Below, piece after piece: positions 24,585 through 34,274 of a stretch of DNA of 64,000 nt. Numbering within the stretch: the stretch's first letter is position 1; every line of letters starts with the position of its first letter. The DNA comes from Ruegeria sp. TM1040. GTDB lineage: Bacteria > Pseudomonadota > Alphaproteobacteria > Rhodobacterales > Rhodobacteraceae. The notes under the pieces were generated by a model that was not told where the DNA came from, did no database searches, and worked only from the letters and a program-made list of their open reading frames with translations. Where the stretch lies: contig NC_008043.1 of assembly GCF_000014065.1 (NCBI RefSeq), positions 366,001 through 430,000 on the forward strand, written 5' to 3'. A program made the position numbers and the translations under genes.

Positions 24585-27535
24585 CACAGGTGAACCGTAT
24601 ATCCGGTGGGCTGATCGACCGATCTACCGAGTTGAACTTCACCTTTGATGGTAAGAACTATCAGGGATACGCGGGCGACACGCTGGCCTCGGCACTGCTC
24701 GCCAATGGGGTGCGCCTCATGGGACGGTCGTTCAAATATCACCGCCCGCGAGGCGTACTGGCCGCCGGATCAGAAGAACCCAATGCGCTGGTCGAGTTGC
24801 GCTCCGGGGGGCGCCAGGAACCCAATACCCGCGCCACTGTGGCAGAAATCTATGAGGGCCTCAGCGCCAATTCACAGAACCGCTGGCCCTCGCTCAAGCA
24901 TGACGTCATGGCGATCAATGATCGCTTCTCGGCATTCCTGAGTGCTGGTTTCTATTACAAGACTTTCATGTGGCCACGCGCATTCTGGGAGAAACTTTAC
25001 GAGCCGGTAATCCGCAAGGCTGCCGGGTTGGGGAGCCTTTCAGGCGAAGGCGATCCAGATGCCTATGACAAGGGTTACCTGCATTGCGACCTGCTGGTGA
25101 TCGGCGCAGGGCCAGCCGGCCTGTCCGCCGCCCTGACCGCAGGACGCGGCGGGGCGCAGGTGATCCTCGCCGATGAGGATTTTCAACTTGGCGGGCGCCT
25201 GCTGTCCGATGCCCAGTCTCTTTGTAATCAATCGAATGCGGAATGGGTGGCAGCAACTCAGGCCGAATTGATTGCACTCCCGAATGTCCGCGTCATGCCA
25301 CGCACCACCGTGTTTGGCGCCTATGATCACGGTGTCTATGGCGCAGTGGAGCGGAATGCGGATCACTTGGTTGCCCCTGAAGAGAATAAGCCGCGTCAGA
25401 CGCTCTGGCGGATTTACTCCAGACGCGCGGTGGTTGCCATCGGCGCAATCGAACGCCCCATCGCGTTTGAAAACAACGACCGTCCGGGCGTGATGCTGGC
25501 CGGGGCCACCCGCGCCTATGCGAACCGCTGGGCTGTGACGCCTGCGCGCTCTGTCGTGGTTTTCGCCAACAATGATGACGCGCATCAAACAGCTAAGGAC
25601 CTGATCGCCAAGGGGATCGAGGTGCATGCCGTTGTGGATACCCGCTCCGATGCCCCAGGGATCGAGGGCACCGAGCTTTTGGCCGGCGCGCAGATCATCG
25701 GCACCAAAGGGCGACTGGGCCTGACATCGGTTACGGTGCGACTCTTGGATGGTCGGACGCGCGATATTACCTGTGGCGCCCTCGCCATGTCGGGTGGCTG
25801 GAATCCAAATCTGGGCCTCACCTGTCATCAGCGCGGGCGCCCGGTGTGGCGCGAAGACATTCACGCCTTTGTTCCGGGTTCAGATTTGCCCGCAGGCCAA
25901 TCTGTTGTTGGCGCTGCAATGGGCGAGATGTCGACACACGCCGCACTCCGGACTGGCGCAGAGACCGCGCGCGAGGCGCTCTCTGATCTGGGCTTTACTG
26001 CGCCCGGCGTTGAGACACCCAAGGCAGAGGACGCGCCCATTTCTCTGACCCCCTTCTGGCATGTCGCAGATGCAAAACGCGCCTGGCTCGACTTTCAGAA
26101 CGACGTGACCGTCAAGGATGTGAAGCTGGCGCATCAGGAGAACTTCACATCCGTCGAGCATTTGAAGCGCTACACCACGCTGGGCATGGCGACCGATCAG
26201 GGCAAAACTTCAAATGTCGGAGCCTTGGCTGTGATGGCAGAGCTGACCGGCAAGCCGATCCCGGAAACCGGCACAACCATCTTTCGGCCGCCCTATACGC
26301 CCGTCTCGATGGGGGCTCTTGCGGGTCGGGCCGTCGGCAAGGATTTCCACCCAACCCGTCTGACTCCCAGCCACAAATGGGCCGAGGAACAGGGCGCCGT
26401 ATTTGTCGAGGTCGGCAACTGGCTGCGCGCGCAATGGTTCCCAAAAGCGGGTGAAACCCATTGGCGTCAGTCCGTGGATCGCGAGGTACTCGCCACCCGT
26501 AATTCCGTCGGCATCTGCGACGTGACAACGCTGGGTAAGATTGACGTACAGGGTACGGATGCAGCGGAGTTCCTCAACAAGATCTACGCAAATGGATTTG
26601 CCAAGCTGCCGGTGGGCAAGGTCCGCTATGGCCTGATGTTGCGCGAGGATGGAGTGGCCTATGATGATGGCACCGCCGCCCGACTGGCCGAGGATCACTT
26701 CGTTGTCACGACGACGACCGCCAATGCCGTTCTTGTCTATCGAAACATGGAATTCGCGCGCCAATGCCTGTGGCCTGATCTCGACGTGCAGCTGATCTCC
26801 ACCACCGAGGCATGGGCACAATATGCGGTGGCTGGTCCAAACTCTCGCAAGCTGCTGCAAAAAATTGTCGACCCGGAGTTCGACATCTCCAACGCCGCCT
26901 TTCCGTTTATGGGCTGTCGCGAGATCACGGTCTGCGGTGGTCTGCGGGCGCGGCTGTTTCGGATCTCGTTCTCGGGAGAGCTTGCCTATGAAATCGCGGT
27001 TCCAACCCGCTACGGAGATGCGCTGATGCGCGAAATGATGACTGCAGGCGCAGAGTTTGATGTCACGCCCTACGGCACAGAAGCGCTCGGCGTGATGCGG
27101 ATCGAGAAAGGCCATGCAGCTGGCAATGAACTGAACGGCACCACCACCGCGTTGAATCTCGGTCTGGACCGTATGGTGTCCACCAAGAAGGACTTCATCG
27201 GCAATGTGTTGTCCCGTCGCGAAGGCATGAACGCCAAGGACGCACTGAACCTTGTGGGGGTGCGCCCGGTCGACCCATCTCATTCCCTGCCCGCAGGCGG
27301 CCATCTCATGCGCAGGTCCGGTCCAGTCGATGCAACGCAGGATCAGGGCTATGTCACATCTGCCGCCTATTCTCCTACTCTCAAGAGTGCGATTGGGCTG
27401 GGCTTTGTGAAATCGGGGTTTGAGCGAATGGGGGAACAGCTCCGGCTCGTGAACCCGCTCGAAGGTCAAGAAATCCTTGTTGAAATCGTCAGCCCCCATT
27501 TTGTCGACCCAGAAGGAGAAAAGCTCCGTGCATAG
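24581..27535 (+). CDS. soxA: Sarcosine oxidase alpha subunit
   Basis: A 984-residue protein. The N-terminal 2Fe2S-like Fer2 domain (residues 1-90, NFTFDGKNYQGYAGDTLASALLANGV) is followed by an NAD-binding FAD-like part (VIGAGPAGLSAALTAGRGGAQVILADED) and a C-terminal aminomethyltransferase domain (SVGICDVTTLGKIDVQG, then FSGELAYEIAVPTRYG) that transfers the one-carbon unit to tetrahydrofolate. Length matches SoxA. The start overlaps soxD as ATGA, and the soxG start overlaps its end. Confidence 0.95.
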   Translation: MTQVNRISGGLIDRSTELNFTFDGKNYQGYAGDTLASALLANGVRLMGRSFKYHRPRGVLAAGSEEPNALVELRSGGRQEPNTRATVAEIYEGLSANSQNRWPSLKHDVMAINDRFSAFLSAGFYYKTFMWPRAFWEKLYEPVIRKAAGLGSLSGEGDPDAYDKGYLHCDLLVIGAGPAGLSAALTAGRGGAQVILADEDFQLGGRLLSDAQSLCNQSNAEWVAATQAELIALPNVRVMPRTTVFGAYDHGVYGAVERNADHLVAPEENKPRQTLWRIYSRRAVVAIGAIERPIAFENNDRPGVMLAGATRAYANRWAVTPARSVVVFANNDDAHQTAKDLIAKGIEVHAVVDTRSDAPGIEGTELLAGAQIIGTKGRLGLTSVTVRLLDGRTRDITCGALAMSGGWNPNLGLTCHQRGRPVWREDIHAFVPGSDLPAGQSVVGAAMGEMSTHAALRTGAETAREALSDLGFTAPGVETPKAEDAPISLTPFWHVADAKRAWLDFQNDVTVKDVKLAHQENFTSVEHLKRYTTLGMATDQGKTSNVGALAVMAELTGKPIPETGTTIFRPPYTPVSMGALAGRAVGKDFHPTRLTPSHKWAEEQGAVFVEVGNWLRAQWFPKAGETHWRQSVDREVLATRNSVGICDVTTLGKIDVQGTDAAEFLNKIYANGFAKLPVGKVRYGLMLREDGVAYDDGTAARLAEDHFVVTTTTANAVLVYRNMEFARQCLWPDLDVQLISTTEAWAQYAVAGPNSRKLLQKIVDPEFDISNAAFPFMGCREITVCGGLRARLFRISFSGELAYEIAVPTRYGDALMREMMTAGAEFDVTPYGTEALGVMRIEKGHAAGNELNGTTTALNLGLDRMVSTKKDFIGNVLSRREGMNAKDALNLVGVRPVDPSHSLPAGGHLMRRSGPVDATQDQGYVTSAAYSPTLKSAIGLGFVKSGFERMGEQLRLVNPLEGQEILVEIVSPHFVDPEGEKLRA

Positions 27536-28079
27536 ATTGAAGCCTCTCACACCCATGGGTGCGGTGACACCGCGTGTGGATACGATCGGAACGCTGACAA
27601 TCACTGAAATCGTGCACCAGGCACTGGCCTCCATTGCTGCGCGCGAGGGACAGATGGAGGCGCTGCAACAGAAGCTCCCACTTCCCTTGCCCGATGTGGG
27701 CAAGACCAGAACCCAAGGCGCATTCAGCGCTTTCTGGACCGGTCCTGCGCAGTGGATGATCGTAGCCAACCACGACCAGCACGAGGCACTTGCATACGAG
27801 ATCAAGCAGATGGTCGGGCAGACGGCTTCGGTCGTGGAACAGACCGATGGGTGGTGCCGCTTTGATGTCTCGGGTGCAGCGCTTTACGATCTCTTTGAAC
27901 GTCTCTCAAGCGCGCCAGTGCGGCGTATGACCAAGGGCGATGTGATCCGCGGCACGGTCGAACGTCTGGGGGCATTCCTTTGGCGACTCGATCAGGATCA
28001 TATGGCCGTGATCGCCCCGCGTTCCTCTGCGGCGTCACTACATCACGCTCTGATTGCCGCAGCCCGATCGATCGCCTGA
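27528..28079 (+). CDS. soxG: Sarcosine oxidase gamma subunit
   Basis: A 183-residue SoxG subunit with the family pieces AFWTGPAQWMIVA, VEQTDGWCRFDVSG and MTKGDVIRGTVERL. I chose the GTG start (VHRLKPLTPMG) with AAGGAGAAAA upstream, overlapping the soxA end by 8 nt. It completes the heterotetramer. Confidence 0.9.
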   Translation: MHRLKPLTPMGAVTPRVDTIGTLTITEIVHQALASIAAREGQMEALQQKLPLPLPDVGKTRTQGAFSAFWTGPAQWMIVANHDQHEALAYEIKQMVGQTASVVEQTDGWCRFDVSGAALYDLFERLSSAPVRRMTKGDVIRGTVERLGAFLWRLDQDHMAVIAPRSSAASLHHALIAAARSIA

Positions 28080-28090
28080 TCCTTACACTC

Positions 28091-29104
28091 TCACGAGGGC
28101 AGCGCGTCGCTGCCCTTGACCCGCATTGAGTTCTTCGCCCGCCGATCCGCGATTGGTGTCATCCCGAAACTCTCTCGATAATGGCGCAAGAATGCACCTG
28201 GCGTGGCATATCCAACCATAAAGGCGATCTCAGTCACCGGTGTGTTGGAATAGAGCACCAGTTGACGCGCCTGTTTCATCCGCATCTTGCGGTAATACTT
28301 GAGCGGGCCCTGGCCTGTTGCCTGCTTGAAGCTGCGCTCCAAAGAGCGGGTCGAGACACCAACGGCCTCGGCAACCTTGCTGATCTGGATCGGGCTCTCG
28401 ATGTGCTCGGCAAAATGCTCAATCGCGCGCGCAACCTGTTTCGGCAGCAGGTTCTGGCTTTTTGCCGTGTCATGGACCGGCGTTTTTTGTGCAGCGGCAG
28501 CACTGCGGATGTAGGGATGCTGAAACCAGCAGGCCACCTCGGCCATGATGTCCCCACCCAGGTGCGTCTCAATCAAGGTGAGCATATGATCAAAAGCCGC
28601 TGAGGCCCCTGAAATGGTAGTGTAGTCGCCCTGTTCACAAATAACCGTGCTTTGCGCAGGTATCTCGGGAAACTCTGCGTGAAACGCGGCCTCATAGCAC
28701 CAGTGGACCGACAACGGGTTTTCGCGCGTAAGTCCCGTTCGCGCCAGCGCGAATACCCCGCCGCTGATCGCTCCGAGGCGGGCCTTGCGGCGCTGCAAGC
28801 GTTGCAGGGCAGCGTTCGCGCGTGAAGGTTCGGCAAATCGGGCACTCGGGCTCGCCGTGAACAACAGCAAATCAAGCTCTGTGGTGTCCGAGAGCGTACA
28901 GTCGGGTGCGAAACTCACGCCAGCTGACGAAACGACCGGCCCGGCGTCTTCAGCAACCACCTTCCACTGAAAGGCCTCCCGTCCTGAAATCTCATTGGCG
29001 GCGCGAAGGGGTTCGATACAAGACGTCAGGCATGCCATTGGAAAACCCGGAAAGACCAGGATACCCAAGGTCAGAGGCGGCGGGGTGGTCTTTGCGTCGA
29101 TCAT
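28091..29104 (-). CDS. GlxA-family AraC regulator (GbdR/CdhR-like)
   Basis: A 337-residue regulator: an N-terminal DJ-1/PfpI-like domain (LGILVFPGFPMACLTSCIEPLRAAN, ISGGVFALARTGL) and a C-terminal AraC domain with two helix-turn-helix motifs (ISKVAEAVGVSTRSLERSFKQATG and VTEIAFMVGYATPGAFLRHYRESFG). Relatives (GbdR, CdhR, SouR) sense glycine betaine, carnitine or sarcosine and switch on sox and betaine genes. Its place between soxBDAG and the aldehyde dehydrogenase/BCCT cluster fits that. The ATG overlaps the LysR stop as TGATG. Confidence 0.88.
   Translation of the reverse strand: MIDAKTTPPPLTLGILVFPGFPMACLTSCIEPLRAANEISGREAFQWKVVAEDAGPVVSSAGVSFAPDCTLSDTTELDLLLFTASPSARFAEPSRANAALQRLQRRKARLGAISGGVFALARTGLTRENPLSVHWCYEAAFHAEFPEIPAQSTVICEQGDYTTISGASAAFDHMLTLIETHLGGDIMAEVACWFQHPYIRSAAAAQKTPVHDTAKSQNLLPKQVARAIEHFAEHIESPIQISKVAEAVGVSTRSLERSFKQATGQGPLKYYRKMRMKQARQLVLYSNTPVTEIAFMVGYATPGAFLRHYRESFGMTPIADRRAKNSMRVKGSDALPS
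28096..28116. terminator. Hairpin between soxG and the GlxA-type gene
   Basis: AGGGCAGCG-CGT-CGCTGCCCT is a perfect 9-bp stem with a 3-nt loop, 17 nt after the soxG stop. It lies inside the last codons of the convergent regulator gene and probably terminates the sox operon. Confidence 0.6.
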
Positions 29105-30012
29105 CAGGAGTGCCTCATCACCGTGTCCCGCGAAATCTCTTTCGCGATTTGCAGAATGTGCCGCTCTAGCAAGCGCGCCGCAGGAGATTGATTCGAATCC
29201 GCTCGCCGCAACATGTGAATTTCCCGTTTTGCATGCGGCTCCGTGAGTGGACGGAACACGAGCCCTGCCGAATTTGAGGCTCGAACCGCCATTTCAGGCA
29301 GAATCGTGATCCCGATGTTGGCCTGCACCATCCCAAGGATCGAAGTGAGGTTGTGGGCCGAAAGCATCGCCCGATCGTGTAACGCGACCGAAGCCGCGGC
29401 ACTTATCCCAGCCGAAAGAGAATTCGCAATGAGCCGTTCATCGGCTAGTGCCTCCCATGTGACGGGACCGGTGCTGTCCGCCAGTTCATGCGAAGGTGCG
29501 CAGATCACCCCAAAGGTGTCAGACAGAAGATGCTGGCTGCTTAGTCCGGCGCCTTGCTGTCCCAGAGTCGCGATACCGATGTCGATCCGATCACGGGACA
29601 GCTCATGGAGAATGGAATGAGAATCCATATCGCGCAGCTCAATGTCGACATTCACGTAGTCGTTGATATGGCGTGAAAAAACCTGGGGGATGATCGTACC
29701 GGCCACAGAGGGCACAGTGGCTATGCGCACATGGCCATGCGTGGCCTTGGCGAAGCCCTCGATCGCTCGGACCATATTGTCAAACTGCTGCAACTCGCGC
29801 TCGGCCTGCTCCAGCACAAACGCACCCAGTGCGGTCAACTTGCTTTTGCGGTCGGTTTCAAACAGCGGCTCACCCAAATGCGTCTCCAACTGCTTCAGCA
29901 TCATGGAGACAGCTGAGGGCGTACGTCCCAACACCTGAGCCGCATCACTCAGGTTTCCACTTCGGGCAACGGTGGCAAAACCACGGAGCATTTCGATTTT
30001 GAGCGCCATCAC
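29104..30012 (-). CDS. LysR-family transcriptional regulator
   Basis: A 302-residue LysR regulator: N-terminal winged helix (EMLRGFATVARSGNLSDAAQVLGRTPSAVSMMLKQLE) and a substrate-binding domain. It is divergent from the aldehyde dehydrogenase gene, so it most likely controls the 30.1-37.7 kb operon, and it is coupled to the GlxA-type regulator. The operon therefore has two candidate regulators. Confidence 0.9.
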   Translation of the reverse strand: MMALKIEMLRGFATVARSGNLSDAAQVLGRTPSAVSMMLKQLETHLGEPLFETDRKSKLTALGAFVLEQAERELQQFDNMVRAIEGFAKATHGHVRIATVPSVAGTIIPQVFSRHINDYVNVDIELRDMDSHSILHELSRDRIDIGIATLGQQGAGLSSQHLLSDTFGVICAPSHELADSTGPVTWEALADERLIANSLSAGISAAASVALHDRAMLSAHNLTSILGMVQANIGITILPEMAVRASNSAGLVFRPLTEPHAKREIHMLRRADSNQSPAARLLERHILQIAKEISRDTVMRHS

Positions 30013-30020
30013 ATGACTAC

Positions 30021-30048
30021 TTCAGTTTTGCTGTAATTAGGTTCAGTT
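30021..30048. promoter_or_regulatory. TTCAGTT direct repeats, candidate LysR site
   Basis: TTCAGTT occurs at 30021-30027 and 30042-30048, 21 bp apart (two helical turns), in the AT-rich gap between the LysR gene and the aldehyde dehydrogenase. It fits cooperative binding by the LysR regulator. Confidence 0.35.
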
Positions 30049-30120
30049 GTTTGAGTTTGATTGAAGCATCGCAAAGAGTCCATACCCGAGAAAACTGACT
30101 TCTGTGTGAGGCGACACATC

Positions 30121-31569
30121 ATGACCGATATTCAAAAGAACCTGATCGCTGGCGAATGGCTGACCGGCGAAGGCGAAATCGAAAATCGCAACCCTTCGGA
30201 CCTTTCGGATCTGGTCGGGATCTTCGCTCAGGCCAGCAGCGACCAGCTTGAGGCCACCCTAGATCAAGCAAAGGTCGCACAACGCGAGTGGGCTGCCTAT
30301 GGTCTCGAACGCAAGCAGGCGGTCTTGATGGCCATCGGCAATGAGTTGATCGCCCGTTCTGAGGAGCTTGGCACGCTGTTGTCGCGCGAAGAGGGCAAAC
30401 CTTTCGCTGAGGGCAAGGGCGAAGTCTACCGTGCCGGTCAGTTCTTCACCTATTACGCCGCCGAATGCCTGCGCCAGATTGGCGAGAACGCTGACTCGGT
30501 GCGTCCTGACATCGAAATCGACGTGCGCCGCGAGGCCGTGGGCACGGTCGCCATCATCAGCCCTTGGAATTTTCCGACCGCCACCGCCTCGTGGAAAATT
30601 GCGCCCGCTCTGTGCTACGGCAACGCAGTCGTGTGGAAACCTGCCAATGTGACGCCTGCCTCGGCGGTTGCGCTGGCAGAAATCATCAACCGCCAAGACA
30701 TCCCCAAAGGGCTGTTCAGCCTTGTGATGGGTGCGGGTCGCACCGTAGGTCAGCGCCTGGTCGAGAGCCCGAAAGTCAATGCGATTTCCTTTACTGGTTC
30801 AGTGCCAGTCGGCAAAGGCATTGCCGCAGCGGCAATCCAGAATCTGACTAAAGTACAGATGGAGATGGGCTCGAAGAATGCGTTGGCCGTGATGGACGAC
30901 GCGGATCTGAACCTCGCGGTGAGCCTTGCTCTGGGTGGCGCTTTTGGCGGCACGGGTCAGAAATGCACCGCGTCCTCTCGGCTTGTCGTCCACGCTGCAG
31001 TGCATGATGCCTTTGTTGAAAAGCTGGTCGCCGGCGCACAAGCGATGAAGGTGGGCCACGCGTTGCATGACGGCACACAGATGGGACCAGTGGTGAGCGC
31101 ACAGCAGCTCGAGGAAAACCTCGCCTATGTGGATCTGGGCCGTTCAGAAGGGGCAGAACTGGCCTGTGGAGGAACGCGATTGGAGATGCCGCACGACGGT
31201 TTTTACATGTCGCCAGGCGTATTTCTGAACACCAGCAACGATATGCGCATCAACCGCGAGGAGATGTTTGCGCCGCTGACCTCTGTAATCAAGGTCGACA
31301 GCTATGATGAAGCGCTGGCAACGGTGAACGACACCAACTTTGGCCTGACCTCAGGCATTGTGACCAAATCGCTCGCCCGCGCCACGCATTTCCGTCGCAA
31401 CGCACAGACTGGCGTTGTCACCGTGAATCTGCCGACCGCGGGCACCGATTACCACGTTCCCTTTGGTGGGCGCGGCGACAGCTCTTACGGCCCACGCGAG
31501 CAAGGCAAGGCCGCGGCAGAATTCTACACAACGGTCAAGACGGCCTACATCAGCGCAGGCCCCGTCTGA
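30121..31569 (+). CDS. NAD(P)-dependent aldehyde dehydrogenase
   Basis: A 482-residue aldehyde dehydrogenase. It shows IISPWNFPTAT, SFTGSVPVGKGI, the general-base Glu in QMEMGSKNA, and the catalytic Cys in GGTGQKCTASSR. The GQKCTA variant and overall layout resemble 2,5-dioxovalerate (alpha-ketoglutaric semialdehyde) and related dehydrogenases. The start ATG follows a long leader; an in-frame TTG 20 codons upstream is less likely. It is first in an operon with the M19-like gene (1-nt overlap), the BCCT carrier, the 567-residue protein, the DUF3726-like protein and Ldh. In context it would oxidise a semialdehyde from an N-methylated or cyclic amine. Confidence 0.88.
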   Translation: MTDIQKNLIAGEWLTGEGEIENRNPSDLSDLVGIFAQASSDQLEATLDQAKVAQREWAAYGLERKQAVLMAIGNELIARSEELGTLLSREEGKPFAEGKGEVYRAGQFFTYYAAECLRQIGENADSVRPDIEIDVRREAVGTVAIISPWNFPTATASWKIAPALCYGNAVVWKPANVTPASAVALAEIINRQDIPKGLFSLVMGAGRTVGQRLVESPKVNAISFTGSVPVGKGIAAAAIQNLTKVQMEMGSKNALAVMDDADLNLAVSLALGGAFGGTGQKCTASSRLVVHAAVHDAFVEKLVAGAQAMKVGHALHDGTQMGPVVSAQQLEENLAYVDLGRSEGAELACGGTRLEMPHDGFYMSPGVFLNTSNDMRINREEMFAPLTSVIKVDSYDEALATVNDTNFGLTSGIVTKSLARATHFRRNAQTGVVTVNLPTAGTDYHVPFGGRGDSSYGPREQGKAAAEFYTTVKTAYISAGPV

Positions 31570-32549
31570 TGCGCATCGATGGTCTGCAATACGCAAACTG
31601 GTCGGAGAAGATCTTTCGCCAGCTTCGCGAAGGGGGCGTGGACGCGATCCACGTCACCATCGCCTATCACGAGAACTTTCGTGAAACGGTTCTGAACTTT
31701 GAAAAATGGAATCGATGGTTTGAGCAATACCCGGACCTGATCATGAAGGGCCAGTGGGCGCAGGACATCGACATCGCACGCGAGACGGGCAGAACGGCCG
31801 TGTTTTTTGGGTTCCAGAATCCCTCGCCGATCGAGGATGACATCGGCCTGGTCGAGATCCTTCATAGTCTCGGCGCCCGCTTCATGCAGCTGACCTATAA
31901 CAACCAGTCGCTACTGGCGACGGGCTGTTACGAGGCCGAAGACATGGGCCTGACCCGGATGGGCAAACAGGTTGTAAAGGAAATGAACCGCGTCGGCCTC
32001 GTGATCGACATGAGCCATTCGTCGGATCGCTCCACCATTGAGGCGGCGGAATATTCCACACGCCCCATCGCGATCACCCATGCCAATCCGCACGCATGGT
32101 CTCCTGCCCTGCGCAACAAGAAAGACGCGGTGATCCGCGCGGTTACCGAAAACGGCGGCATGTTCGGTTTTTCGGTCTATCCGCACCACCTGAGGGACAA
32201 ATCCGACTGCACGCTGGAGAGTTTCTGCGAAATGATCGCGCGCACTGCTGACACCTATGGGGTGGAGCATCTCGGAATCGGCACTGACCTTTGCCAGGAC
32301 CAGCCCGACAGTGTCGTGGAATGGATGCGCGTCGGGCGTTGGACGAAAGAAATCGACTACGGCGAAGGGTCCAAGTCCGCGCCCGGTTTCCCACGGATGC
32401 CCAGCTGGTTCGAGGACAACAGAGACTTTGAGAACATCGAGCAGGGGCTTCGGTCCGTTGGCATGACGACCGGTGAAGTCGCCGCCATCATGGGCGGCAA
32501 CTGGTACCGCTTTTTTGCAGAAAGCTTTGGGCCCAAGGCGGGAGGCTAA
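31569..32549 (+). CDS. M19 (membrane dipeptidase)-like protein with altered metal site
   Basis: A 326-residue TIM-barrel protein of the renal dipeptidase family: MQLTYNNQSLLATGCYE, VIDMSHSSDRST, ITHANPHAWSP, and LGIGTDL. Two histidines (SHSS, THANP) at the usual zinc positions are kept. The N-terminal H-x-D pair is replaced (start reads MRIDGLQYANW instead of IDGHND), and the bridging Glu region reads FFGFQNPS. The normal dinuclear zinc centre is therefore probably absent or changed, and the reaction may differ from dipeptide hydrolysis. Similar proteins sit near betaine-demethylation genes in pseudomonads (from memory). TGATG overlap with the dehydrogenase. Confidence 0.8.
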   Translation: MRIDGLQYANWSEKIFRQLREGGVDAIHVTIAYHENFRETVLNFEKWNRWFEQYPDLIMKGQWAQDIDIARETGRTAVFFGFQNPSPIEDDIGLVEILHSLGARFMQLTYNNQSLLATGCYEAEDMGLTRMGKQVVKEMNRVGLVIDMSHSSDRSTIEAAEYSTRPIAITHANPHAWSPALRNKKDAVIRAVTENGGMFGFSVYPHHLRDKSDCTLESFCEMIARTADTYGVEHLGIGTDLCQDQPDSVVEWMRVGRWTKEIDYGEGSKSAPGFPRMPSWFEDNRDFENIEQGLRSVGMTTGEVAAIMGGNWYRFFAESFGPKAGG

Positions 32550-32617
32550 CGGGGCCGGGACAGGTGAAATTTGGCCATGGGCGCTCAGGCGGGGCCGCAC
32601 AATAAAGGGAGGACAAG

Positions 32618-34162
32618 ATGTCAGACACATCTTTGGAAACACATCTCAAGAAGAGCCGGCTCAACACGCCGCTTTTCCTGATTTCGGGGGGCTTTATCGC
32701 GCTCTTTTGTATCGCCGCATTGATCGACCTTGAGGGGTTGTCGGCGGCTGTGGATTGGGGCTTCAACGTCTCGGCCACCTATTTCGGCCTCTACTGGCAG
32801 GTTCTCCTTCTGGCGACCTTCCTGATCGGCCTCGTGCTCTGCGTTCTACCAGGTGGCAAGGCAATCATGGGCAATCTGGCCGCGCCGGAATTCACCCTGT
32901 TTCAGTGGGGCTCCATGATCATGTGTACCCTGCTTGCCGGCGGGGGTGTATTCTGGGCTGCGGGGGAGCCAATCGCACATTTCCTTTATTCACCACCGCT
33001 CTATGGAGCTGAAGGTGGGACCGAGGCGGCCGTCAATCCCGCAATTGCGCAGAGCTTCATGCATTGGGGCTTTCTTGCTTGGGCCATTCTTGGTTCGCTC
33101 TCGACCGTGATGTTGATGCATTATCACTACGAAAAGGGCCTGCCGCTTGCTCCGCGCACGCTGCTCTACCCGCTGTTTGGTGACAAGGCGATCAACGGGC
33201 CAATCGGTCTGATCGCAGATGCGTCCTCGATCATTGCCGTTGTTGCTGGAACCGTGGGGCCAATCGGTTTTCTGGGCCTTCAGGTCAGCTATGGCCTGTC
33301 TGACCTCTTTGGTCTCCCGGACGTCTTTGCCACGCAGTTCATGGTGATCGGTGGGCTTGTCGCGATCTATACGATCTCGGCGATGACTGGTTTGTCGCGC
33401 GGGATTCAGCTTCTGTCCAAGATCAATGTGATCCTGGCGGCGGCGCTCTTGATTTTCGTGCTGGTAGCTGGACCGACGGGATTCATCTTTGGCTCCTTCT
33501 TCTCTGGCTTTGGCACATATCTTGGCAACTTTTTCCAAATGGCCCTGTTCCGCGGTGACGCAGGCGTCTTTGGCGAACCGGGCTGGCTGGGCTGGTGGAC
33601 CGTGTTCTTTTGGGGATGGTTCATGGGCTATGGCCCGCTGATGGCGATGTTCATTGCCCGTGTCTCGCGGGGCCGCTCGATCCGTTCGATCATCATCATG
33701 CTATCGATCATCGCCCCGATCGTCACCAACTTCTGGTTTACCATCATCGGTGGCACCGGCATCTCGATGGAGCTGGCCGCGCCGGGGACCATTTCCACCG
33801 CGTTCGAAGGGTTCAACCTGCCCGCAGCACTATTGGCGATCACCTCCAACCTGCCGATGGGCTTTTTGATCTCGCTTCTGTTCCTGATCCTGACAACGAT
33901 CTTTGTGGCCACAACCGGCGACAGCATGAGCTACGTGATCTCAGCCACGATGAGCGACGGGGAAAATCCGCCCACAATGGTGCGCATTTTCTGGGGCGTT
34001 GCGATGGGTATCATGGCTATCATCCTGATCTCGGTCGGCTCCGGGGGCGTGTCCAAGCTGCAGAGTTTCATAGTCGTGACCGCCGTGCCAGTCTCGCTGA
34101 TTCTGCTTCCATCGCTCTGGGACGCATTGCGCATCACAATTGCCAAAGGCCGCGAGCAATAA
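32618..34162 (+). CDS. BCCT-family betaine/carnitine/choline transporter
   Basis: A 514-residue carrier with about 12 membrane helices. The BCCT core is clear: GGGVFWAAGEPIAHF, SFMHWGFLAWAI, TVFFWGWFMGYGPLMAMFIARVSRGRSIR (the conserved tryptophan-rich signature). These sodium- or proton-coupled carriers take up quaternary or tertiary ammonium zwitterions such as glycine betaine, carnitine and similar compounds. There are no long regulatory tails, so it looks catabolic rather than osmosensory. It is in the middle of the operon, which points to an N-methylated zwitterion as substrate. Confidence 0.93.
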   Translation: MSDTSLETHLKKSRLNTPLFLISGGFIALFCIAALIDLEGLSAAVDWGFNVSATYFGLYWQVLLLATFLIGLVLCVLPGGKAIMGNLAAPEFTLFQWGSMIMCTLLAGGGVFWAAGEPIAHFLYSPPLYGAEGGTEAAVNPAIAQSFMHWGFLAWAILGSLSTVMLMHYHYEKGLPLAPRTLLYPLFGDKAINGPIGLIADASSIIAVVAGTVGPIGFLGLQVSYGLSDLFGLPDVFATQFMVIGGLVAIYTISAMTGLSRGIQLLSKINVILAAALLIFVLVAGPTGFIFGSFFSGFGTYLGNFFQMALFRGDAGVFGEPGWLGWWTVFFWGWFMGYGPLMAMFIARVSRGRSIRSIIIMLSIIAPIVTNFWFTIIGGTGISMELAAPGTISTAFEGFNLPAALLAITSNLPMGFLISLLFLILTTIFVATTGDSMSYVISATMSDGENPPTMVRIFWGVAMGIMAIILISVGSGGVSKLQSFIVVTAVPVSLILLPSLWDALRITIAKGREQ

Positions 34163-34274
34163 GACACTGGGCGCTCTCGAGCGCCCAGCCAACTTTGCGT
34201 GTTTTGGGCCCTGTTCGCGCAACTCGCTTTGCGGCCCGAAATACGCTACCTTTTCGAGTGTAAAGGCCAAGAGT

